A DNA stretch of 64,000 nt, taken from assembly GCF_030297555.1 (NCBI RefSeq), contig NZ_AP028136.1, positions 310,001 through 374,000 on the forward strand, read 5' to 3'. Below, piece by piece: positions 58,325-64,000 of the stretch (its first letter is position 1; each line of letters opens with the position of its first letter). The DNA comes from Polynucleobacter sp. HIN5. Lineage in GTDB: Bacteria > Pseudomonadota > Gammaproteobacteria > Burkholderiales > Burkholderiaceae. The notes beneath the pieces were generated by a model, which was given only the letters and a program-made list of their open reading frames with translations, was not told where the DNA came from and made no database searches. The position numbers and the translations under genes are program-made.

Positions 58325-59965
58325 ATGGAATTCGAAATACCAGAAACCCTAGCCAATACGCTTCTTGGAATGATCGATGAGGATACGCTGCTTGCGAAGC
58401 GGCTTAGCGAGTACGGCCTTTCCCGCGGTAAACGTGTGGTATCCAGCCGACTTTTCGACGCCACCTCATTGAACACGCTCTACGGCCTGTGCCGCACGGC
58501 CGACGAGCGTGAGCTGATGTTCCAAATGATTGCGCTGGACAATATCCACGCCGCGCCGGCTGCCCGAAAAATCCCAAGCTTGGAGCATCTGATCCCTGGT
58601 CTGATCGCTTGGTTGTCGCGCGACATGATCGATGGCTGGCTCTACAAACTTGGCAAGGACGGTGTGTTGCTGCCCTGGCTGGTCCATTCTATGCGCTATG
58701 TGCAGCCTGTCGATGGCGCAGCTTACGTCATCATCGGCCTTCTGGCTAACACCTTGCAGGCCGCAGATCGTGAGCCAATTAACGATCCGAGGTTAAAGCG
58801 CACCGGCATGACCTACAGCATCACCTTTTATGCCGAAGATATTCAAGATCGCACGATTCCCGAATTGATGACGGGTTATGGTTACTTTAAAGAATGTGCA
58901 GAATTCAAAAACGAATACGAGACACACTTAAAGCATTTCATGCAGATACAGCCGAAGTTTGGTGCGCAGTTTACTGTTTCTGGCACTGTCTGGATGTCCA
59001 GCGAAGGACATCGTCCACATCTCGAATGCGTGCGGCTGCAGGCAGGCACAGCCGCCCGCTGCGTCAATGACGAAGAGCTGCTAGAACGCCACTTTGACAC
59101 CACCGCCGATGCAGGCTTCTGGCGCGGAAGCGGCATCAGCGAGGGTTTTGAGAGGATTCCCCAGCATTGCTATCTACATCTATTCCACCTGGATTACCAC
59201 CGTAATGTATGGGTGCATGTGCAAAATGTTAAGACTTATCGTTACAAACCAGAATTGCGTGACAAGCTGGTTCTGCCGCATGCTCATCGCGACCTGATTG
59301 ATATCTTGACCGCTGATCGTAACTTCCTAATGGAGGACATTGTCGAGGGTAAGTCGGGCGGTACAACCATCCTTTGCAAAGGCGCGCCTGGCTTAGGTAA
59401 GACGCTGACAGCAGAGGTCTATGCCGAGGTCGTCGAGAAACCTTTATACCGCGTACACTCTGGTCAACTCGGCGTGACGGCAAGCTCAGTGGAAGCCAAC
59501 CTTTCGAAAATCCTGCGGCGCGCAGCACGCTGGGATTCAGTACTGTTGCTCGACGAGGCCGATGTCTACATTCGCCGCCGCGACAATGATCTCCAGCACA
59601 ACGCTATCGTAGCTGAGTTTCTGCGTACTCTCGAGTACTTTAACGGCTTGCTATTCATGACCACCAACCGCGTAGCCGATATTGATGACGCCGTCTTGTC
59701 GCGCTGCATCGCTATCATCCAGTTCGAGACACCGACGCAAGAGCAGGCGAAACAACTATGGAAATCGCTAGCGCAGCAGTTCAACACCGAACTGCCCGAT
59801 GATCTAGTTGAGCGCTTGATAGTAACTTATCCAGCTGCTAGCGGCCGCGATATCAAGGAGTTGCTCAAGCTGACGCTAAAGTTTTGCAAAGGCAGGAATT
59901 TGTTACTGAACGAAGAAGCATTTGCTCAGTGTGCAGCTTTCCGTAGCATCAGTAAATCCGTCTAA
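58325..59965 (+). CDS. AAA+ ATPase of unknown function
   Basis: A 546-residue protein. The first 340 residues match nothing I know. The AAA+ module has Walker A GAPGLGKT at 353-360, Walker B VLLLDEAD with Asp410-Glu411, sensor 1 MTTNR at 445-449 and an arginine-finger-like LSRCIAI, then a helical lid domain. It resembles FtsH/Vps4-type core domains but lacks a protease part. It begins the cassette after the intron-bearing tRNA and is followed one base later by a hydrolase gene. The partner protein and substrate are unknown; a remodelling or defence role is possible. Confidence 0.85.
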   Translation: MEFEIPETLANTLLGMIDEDTLLAKRLSEYGLSRGKRVVSSRLFDATSLNTLYGLCRTADERELMFQMIALDNIHAAPAARKIPSLEHLIPGLIAWLSRDMIDGWLYKLGKDGVLLPWLVHSMRYVQPVDGAAYVIIGLLANTLQAADREPINDPRLKRTGMTYSITFYAEDIQDRTIPELMTGYGYFKECAEFKNEYETHLKHFMQIQPKFGAQFTVSGTVWMSSEGHRPHLECVRLQAGTAARCVNDEELLERHFDTTADAGFWRGSGISEGFERIPQHCYLHLFHLDYHRNVWVHVQNVKTYRYKPELRDKLVLPHAHRDLIDILTADRNFLMEDIVEGKSGGTTILCKGAPGLGKTLTAEVYAEVVEKPLYRVHSGQLGVTASSVEANLSKILRRAARWDSVLLLDEADVYIRRRDNDLQHNAIVAEFLRTLEYFNGLLFMTTNRVADIDDAVLSRCIAIIQFETPTQEQAKQLWKSLAQQFNTELPDDLVERLIVTYPAASGRDIKELLKLTLKFCKGRNLLLNEEAFAQCAAFRSISKSV

Positions 59966-59966
59966 G

Positions 59967-60683
59967 ATGGCAACGTTTGACACATCTATCCTTGGAGATT
60001 TGCTACTGGGCCGGCTCAGTTTTCGACCCGGCAACTTGCCCGACAAACAAGCCTTGCCCGCTGGTCGTCACAACCTGGGCATCGCTAGCGAGCGTGATGC
60101 AGTATTGATCGTGCCGGACGATCTCCAGCCCGGAGTTCCAGTTGCTTTACTTGTGATGTTTCATGGGGCTGGTGGCAGTGCTGATAAGGTATTGCCATTT
60201 TTGATCAAGCATGCGCGTCAGCATGGCTTTTTGCTTCTGTTACCGCAGTCTCAGTTTCCAACTTGGGACTTGGTTGTGGGTGGTAATGGCCCAGACCTAG
60301 AGCGGCTGGATAAAGCATTGCACGAAGTAGCCTCACGTTTTTATATCGATCCATCCCACTTGGGGTTTGCTGGGTTTTCAGACGGAGGCAGTTATGCACT
60401 GTCAGTAGGACTGACCAATGGCGACTTTGTTAGCCACGTGATCATTTTTTCTGGGGGCTTTATGTCAGTCCTTCAGCAAAATGGTGCGCCCCGCATTTTC
60501 ATCGCCCACGGTTTGGAAGACGAGCAACTGTCAATTGAAACTAGTGCGCGTCCTCACGTAACCAAACTTAAGGCTGCAGGTTATGACGTCACTTCTTTGG
60601 AATTCAAAGGTCCGCACCGCATCGAGCCAGCAGTGGTTTCGGTAGCAATGGATTTTTTCCTAAAACCAGCGACGCCACATTAA
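59967..60683 (+). CDS. Alpha/beta hydrolase (esterase/phospholipase-like)
   Basis: A 238-residue hydrolase with the nucleophile Ser138 in GFSDGG, oxyanion region LLVMFHGAGGSADK, an Asp candidate in GLEDEQL near residue 190, and His217 in GPHRIEP. It belongs to the carboxylesterase/phospholipase or LpqC-like group and has no signal peptide, so it is probably cytoplasmic. The ATG at 59967 lies one base after the AAA+ stop; an in-frame start at 59922 overlaps that gene. The tight coupling implies joint function with the ATPase. Confidence 0.85.
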   Translation: MATFDTSILGDLLLGRLSFRPGNLPDKQALPAGRHNLGIASERDAVLIVPDDLQPGVPVALLVMFHGAGGSADKVLPFLIKHARQHGFLLLLPQSQFPTWDLVVGGNGPDLERLDKALHEVASRFYIDPSHLGFAGFSDGGSYALSVGLTNGDFVSHVIIFSGGFMSVLQQNGAPRIFIAHGLEDEQLSIETSARPHVTKLKAAGYDVTSLEFKGPHRIEPAVVSVAMDFFLKPATPH

Positions 60684-60772
60684 CAAGCCGTGCTTAGAAT
60701 GCAGAAATTCTCATAGAACCGACAAACAGTAGTCAGCGGGTTGGCGATATTGCCAAAAGTCTTGTTTATTGT

Positions 60773-60905
60773 TGAAGGTGTAGAGACTAGACGGCACCCA
60801 TCTAAGTTGAGCAATCAATATGATGAAGGCATAGTCCAGGGAGTTAGGAAACTAACACAAACCGGAATCCTTTGGTCCCAGGTTCAAGTCCTGGTGGGCC
60901 CACCA
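60773..60905 (+). pseudogene. Displaced, diverged 3' half of the group I intron plus tRNA-Ile 3' exon
   Basis: Bases 60773-60865 repeat the intron from just before P7 to its terminal G, and 60866-60905 repeat the complete 3' exon with CCA. It matches 58013-58040 and 58072-58153 exactly, but the P8 region differs in length and sequence. Its P8 pair is CATC with GATG in place of CACC with GGTG, a compensatory change. No 5' exon, P1-P6 or anticodon is present, so it cannot splice by itself. Confidence 0.9.
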
Positions 60906-60912
60906 GAAAAGC

Positions 60913-60948
60913 AAACCCCAGTTAGAGATAGCTGGGGTTTTGTCTTTT
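60913..60948 (+). terminator. Terminator of the displaced tRNA 3' half
   Basis: AAACCCCAG pairs perfectly with CTGGGGTTT around a 10-base loop and is followed by TGTCTTTTT. Its presence shows that this copy is the end of a former complete tRNA gene, not a random fragment. Confidence 0.8.
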
Positions 60949-60999
60949 TATATACATGAGAAAGTATTAAAGTGAATGTACTTAAATTAGGCAATTAAT

Positions 61000-62304
61000 A
61001 TGAAGCCCTTGATAAATCCATTCACTTTTGCTCAAAGCCTTATACAAGAGAGAGGCGGCTGGACTGTCGCTGTTATAGAGACAAGCATATTTTGGCCTCC
61101 CCAAATTCAATCAGTTGAATACGAAGGCAAAAATTTCATTCTTATGCCTTATGAACAAGCGCAAGGGACGCCCACTCCAACATTGCCAGCTATTGCGTTA
61201 AAAGCAGACTCATACAATTTAAGTGTCGATGCAGCTAAAAAAGTAATTTTGGAATTTGCTAGTGCGCTAGCTTGGCTTGAAGGTGGGAAGCTTGAAATCG
61301 TACATTGGACGGGTGGGGACCGCCCAAGGTCAATGGGGATCATGCGAAATAATGGAATTTCAGATTATTTAGATCCAGAGCATATTCCGCAGCATTTAAG
61401 TGAGAACGCAAGAACTGCATTGGCATTTTTTAGAGAGGGTATTTCTCTAGAAAATCCATTCTATTCATTTTTCAGTTTGTATAAAGCATTTACTGTAGCA
61501 ATATCAAATGCCAAGAGTCGTGGTATTTGGATGAATGCAAATAAAGGAAATCTTGACGATCATCTGGCTGTTAAAAGATTAAGAGAGCTGGAAGTTGATG
61601 GACGTGATGTTGGGGAGTATTTATATAGTGGATGTAGGCATGCAATAGCTCATGCCGATACAGAGCCCTTCGTTAATCCAGATCAGTCTGAAGATTTAAT
61701 TGAAATTTCTAAGAATTTACCCCTTATTAGGAATTATGTTGAGCTAGCTTTAGAAGAAAGTTTTGGAATTAAAAGGCTAAAGACAATATATAAGGAGCAT
61801 TTATATGAGTTGGGTGGATTTAGGGGTCTCGTAGATTCAGAGGCGTATGCAATCCTTAAGAATGGTGGAACATTAGATCGAGATTTAGCTATTAATATTC
61901 CCGACAACTTGAGATTCGTCGCGCGAAGAGAGCAACATTTTTATGCCCTAGAGTCATTTAACGCCGATACCTATGCATTGACGAAAGGCGGCATTATTCT
62001 TAATTTCAAATCTGCAAATGAGCTTATAAAGCTACGAATTTATTTGGATTTTCTAAATGAAAAACTAAGATTTGATCCGCTTCATGATTTTAATGTCACC
62101 TCAAATAGGAGCGATCAATCGGCAATAAGTAATGAAATTACTGCGCTTGAATTTACAAGATGTATCTTGTCTAATGGGGTGTTAGAAATCTGGGATAGTA
62201 CTCATAGGCTTGGGTGTACGGAGGCATATATTCCAATAAATGCTATGGTTAATTTTGAGTATTTTGATGATCAAATTAATGAGTTAAAGGGAATGCTCAA
62301 ATAA
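61000..62304 (+). CDS. Hypothetical protein with HEPN-like RHAIAH motif
   Basis: A 434-residue soluble protein. The middle region is helical (NPFYSFFSLYKAFTVAIS) and contains YSGCRHAIAHAD with Arg213 and His218, the Rx4H spacing of HEPN ribonucleases. Such domains are often toxins or phage-defence effectors. The remainder resembles proteins annotated as MauJ-like, of unknown function. It stands alone beside an integrase. Whether it is a nuclease is inferred from this one motif. Confidence 0.65.
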   Translation: MKPLINPFTFAQSLIQERGGWTVAVIETSIFWPPQIQSVEYEGKNFILMPYEQAQGTPTPTLPAIALKADSYNLSVDAAKKVILEFASALAWLEGGKLEIVHWTGGDRPRSMGIMRNNGISDYLDPEHIPQHLSENARTALAFFREGISLENPFYSFFSLYKAFTVAISNAKSRGIWMNANKGNLDDHLAVKRLRELEVDGRDVGEYLYSGCRHAIAHADTEPFVNPDQSEDLIEISKNLPLIRNYVELALEESFGIKRLKTIYKEHLYELGGFRGLVDSEAYAILKNGGTLDRDLAINIPDNLRFVARREQHFYALESFNADTYALTKGGIILNFKSANELIKLRIYLDFLNEKLRFDPLHDFNVTSNRSDQSAISNEITALEFTRCILSNGVLEIWDSTHRLGCTEAYIPINAMVNFEYFDDQINELKGMLK

Positions 62305-62324
62305 GCGTTACTTAAAGTAACGCT
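62304..62324. repeat. 21-nt palindrome, copy 1
   Basis: AGCGTTACTT-A-AAGTAACGCT is a perfect inverted repeat with one central base, starting on the last base of the HEPN-like gene's stop codon. The same arms recur at 62815-62835 with a different central base. There is no T-run after it, so it is not a standard terminator. Confidence 0.8.
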
Positions 62325-62508
62325 CACCCCTCCATTCTTCTCCATAAACCATCCAATAATCCCCACTCTTAGCCACAAGTTCTTTTGGCTAAATTGCCCC
62401 CAGTAATTCATCCAATTAGGTTGTCCTAGCCTGGCTCTACAACCTATTAACAAACTCGATTTAAATTGATTGTTTATCCGAAAAGTAGGTCAAAACGCCT
62501 ATCGTACG

Positions 62509-62542
62509 TATATGGGTTATCGATATTGATAGCCCCATATAT
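62509..62542 (+). promoter_or_regulatory. Hairpin in the leader of the 80-residue ORF
   Basis: TATATGGG pairs with CCCATATA, with TATC/GATA extending the stem inward. It ends two bases before the GGGAGA ribosome site of the ORF at 62556. It could mask or present the site; no riboswitch class is recognised. The rest of 62325-62508 holds nothing I recognise. Confidence 0.4.
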
Positions 62543-62555
62543 ACGGGAGAAGCAA

Positions 62556-62798
62556 ATGAATCAAAGCAATCTTGCAGTTAATCAAGTTATCTCTTTTGAC
62601 ACTTTAAAAACTTCAGCATATGCCAGTGCCAAGATTAATCTTGGTGATGAATTGGATATGGACGACTTGGTGGCGTTGTTTGCTGTGAATGACTATTTTC
62701 AGCAAAGACTGGGGCATTCAGTGTTTTCTAGCATTGAAGTAGCTGGTATTGGCGATGCGCTAGAAAAGCATGGGATTATTTTCGTGGAGGCGCAATGA
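62556..62798 (+). CDS. Small hypothetical protein
   Basis: An 80-residue acidic protein (INLGDELDMDDLVALFAVND in the middle) with a GGGAGA ribosome site before the ATG at 62556. A start at 62466 would add 30 residues through the leader hairpin and is unlikely. I do not recognise the family. Its stop overlaps the next ORF (ATGA), so the two are probably translated together. Confidence 0.65.
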   Translation: MNQSNLAVNQVISFDTLKTSAYASAKINLGDELDMDDLVALFAVNDYFQQRLGHSVFSSIEVAGIGDALEKHGIIFVEAQ

Positions 62799-62950
62799 GT
62801 GCTTGCGTAGATCAAGCGTTACTTCAAGTAACGCTACGAATTCCAAGAGAGCCCCAAGAGATCACCATGACATTCCAAGAATTACCATTAATCAGCCAGT
62901 TTGCTTTGGACAAATTGATCAGGCGATTTGCCCAATACCGGTTGTCCTAA
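62795..62950 (+). CDS. Small ORF coupled to the 80-residue gene
   Basis: A 51-residue frame (begins MSACVDQALLQVTLR, ends RRFAQYRLS) whose ATG overlaps the preceding stop (ATGA). It contains the second copy of the 21-nt palindrome within its codons. It ends 27 bases before the integrase start. Small basic proteins in this position can be excisionases, but I see no HTH pattern, so no function is given. Confidence 0.45.
   Translation: MSACVDQALLQVTLRIPREPQEITMTFQELPLISQFALDKLIRRFAQYRLS
62815..62835. repeat. 21-nt palindrome, copy 2
   Basis: AGCGTTACTT-C-AAGTAACGCT repeats the arms of the palindrome at 62304 exactly, 511 bases further on and 143 bases before the integrase start. Only the central base differs. 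Confidence 0.8.
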
Positions 62951-62977
62951 GCCGCTATCAGAAACTAAAGTTACTAT

Positions 62978-64000
62978 ATGCCGCAAATCGTTGAAACTAC
63001 CCATGAACTGCTGCCTAGAGAGCTAGTCATATATCGCCGTGAGCGGAGTGGCATTTGGCAATGTCGCTATAAGGTTGCTGGAGTCTGGCAAAGAGCTTCT
63101 ACTAAGCAGCGCAAATTAGAGTTGGCTAAAGATCGGGCTAAAGAGATCTTTTTTGAAGCGGAAATTCGTAATCGCTCTAATCTGCCAGTAATAACCCGCC
63201 GCTTTAAAGATATCGCCAAGTTAGCTGTTGAGCGTATGGAGCAAGAATTGTCTGCTGGTAAAGGCAAGGTGATCTATAGAGACTACATTCGGGTGATTAA
63301 GGATTACATCATTCCTTCATTGGGCAATCGCATGATTACTAATATTGACTACGAAGCTTTAGAGCAATTTGATCGTGATCGCATTGAGTTTATGGGCAAG
63401 GAGCCCACTTCTAGTACTTTACATACGCAAAATGCGGCAATGAACAGGGTATTTGATGAAGCAGTCATTCGGGGCTTTTTAACAGAGGCTAATCGTCCTA
63501 AGCTGGTAGCAAGTAGTGGTAAGAAGAGCGATCGCAGACCTGCTTTTGAATTGTATGAGCTAAAAGCGCTATTAGCTAATTTAGAACCTTGGATTGATGC
63601 TGCTCGCAATCTTGCTAGCCGTGAACGCAGATTAATCATGCGCGACTATATTGAGATGTTGGTAGATACTGGTGCAAGACCTGGTATTGAGTTATTGGAT
63701 ATTAAGTGGAAGCAAATCCGCTTCATGATGAGCCCTGCGTCCACTTTGACCGATCAAGTCGATGAGCACGGCAATCGAATTGAGGTACATAACCTAAACC
63801 GTAGTTGTGAACTTACTGTTACTGGAAAGACTGGCACCAGACAGATTATTGGAAGGCAACCCACAGTAAAGGTGCTAGAGCGCATTGCTAAAAGAAACTA
63901 TGGAGTAGATAGCTCATTAACTGATCCACTCAAAGACTTAATTAATCCTAATAATGAAGATTACGTTTTTAGGACTAAGGACAAAAAAGAGGATGTAAGC
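62978..64000 (+). CDS. Tyrosine recombinase/integrase, 3'-truncated by window edge
   Basis: An open frame of 341 codons to the end of the window. The N-terminal half has the arm-binding and core-binding character of phage integrases (RRERSGIWQCRYKVAGVW; YIRVIKDYIIPSLGNRMI). The catalytic domain begins with VDTGARPGIELLDIKW, giving the first Arg at about residue 234, then the strand SCELTVTGKTGTRQII. The HxxR and Tyr motifs lie beyond the window. It probably moved the island that ends off the right edge. Confidence 0.85.
   Translation, partial: MPQIVETTHELLPRELVIYRRERSGIWQCRYKVAGVWQRASTKQRKLELAKDRAKEIFFEAEIRNRSNLPVITRRFKDIAKLAVERMEQELSAGKGKVIYRDYIRVIKDYIIPSLGNRMITNIDYEALEQFDRDRIEFMGKEPTSSTLHTQNAAMNRVFDEAVIRGFLTEANRPKLVASSGKKSDRRPAFELYELKALLANLEPWIDAARNLASRERRLIMRDYIEMLVDTGARPGIELLDIKWKQIRFMMSPASTLTDQVDEHGNRIEVHNLNRSCELTVTGKTGTRQIIGRQPTVKVLERIAKRNYGVDSSLTDPLKDLINPNNEDYVFRTKDKKEDVS

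Larger units (their letters stand above)
58013..60772. mobile_element. Cassette flanked by direct repeats of the intron 3' half
   Basis: About 2.76 kb separates two copies of the sequence from intron P7/P3 to the tRNA 3' end (58013-58156 and 60773-60908). The unit holds an intron 3' half, an exon, a terminator, and two genes (AAA+ ATPase and hydrolase) that by eye are richer in G and C than the DNA on their right. No integrase is inside, so the cassette was moved by an external enzyme or by recombination. Its exact ends within the 28-base identical block cannot be fixed. Confidence 0.6.
60949..64000. mobile_element. AT-rich integrase-bearing island, continuing past window
   Basis: From the displaced tRNA 3' half onward the DNA is visibly AT-rich and carries a HEPN-like protein, two small coupled ORFs, a repeated palindrome and a tyrosine integrase that runs off the window. 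This is the normal content of an integrated element next to a tRNA gene. The far end is not visible, so completeness cannot be judged. Confidence 0.6.

Noticed and set aside
60741..60959. 72-codon open frame across the second intron 3' half
   Set aside because: It runs through ribozyme helices and the tRNA exon, has no ribosome site and overlaps known RNA sequence, so it is a chance frame.

Overview
The window reads as chromosomal DNA of a betaproteobacterium of the Burkholderiaceae, most like Polynucleobacter. This is judged from gene order and protein character (tsaE-amiC opposite queG, xseB-ispA-dxs-folE2, tsaD opposite rpsU-yqeY-dnaG-rpoD), not from a database search. Most of it is compact housekeeping DNA, with three accessory zones.

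Zone 1 (1-8816) is a surface-polysaccharide cluster on the + strand. A partial epimerase, an SDR and a Gfo/Idh/MocA dehydrogenase precede a set for GDP-D-glycero-alpha-D-manno-heptose (HddA-like kinase, HddC-like guanylyltransferase, GmhA-like isomerase, GmhB-like phosphatase). A transaldolase, an FkbM methyltransferase, a WcaI-like glycosyltransferase and a phosphoglycosyl transferase follow. Start and stop codons overlap through much of the first half, so it is probably one translationally coupled operon. Zone 2 (8905-12658) holds an orphan phage recombination pair (RecT-type annealing protein and YqaJ exonuclease) divergent from a small HTH regulator across a 17-bp palindrome, then two proteins I do not recognise.

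The core (12754-57636) runs: WecA-type transferase, autotransporter, tRNA-Lys, amidase/TsaE/QueG, AzlCD, a YdiJ-like flavo-iron-sulfur oxidase, RhlE, GluQ, DnaE, GalU, ValS, a UvrD-type helicase, a ParDE-type toxin-antitoxin pair, ThrB, PolA, a Tat-exported dienelactone hydrolase, a ZIP transporter, a rhodanese, a Rieske oxygenase, XseB, IspA, Dxs, FolE2, TsaD, RpsU, YqeY, DnaG and RpoD.

Zone 3 (57648-64000) is the most unusual part. Just after rpoD lies a tRNA-Ile(CAU) gene whose anticodon loop is split by a 221-nt group I intron closely resembling the intron I know from Azoarcus tRNA-Ile. Upstream is a displaced copy of the tRNA 5' half, separated by a short spacer with integrase-arm-like heptamers. 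Downstream, after a two-gene cassette (AAA+ ATPase and alpha/beta hydrolase), is a second diverged copy of the intron 3' half plus the tRNA 3' exon. The two copies of intron helix P8 differ by a compensatory base pair, so the second copy descends from a functional intron lineage and is not a recent duplication. The picture is of an intron-bearing tRNA that has served repeatedly as an insertion site, with at least one junction inside the ribozyme core. Beyond it lies AT-rich island DNA: a HEPN-like protein, a 21-nt palindrome present twice, two small coupled ORFs, and a tyrosine integrase running off the window.
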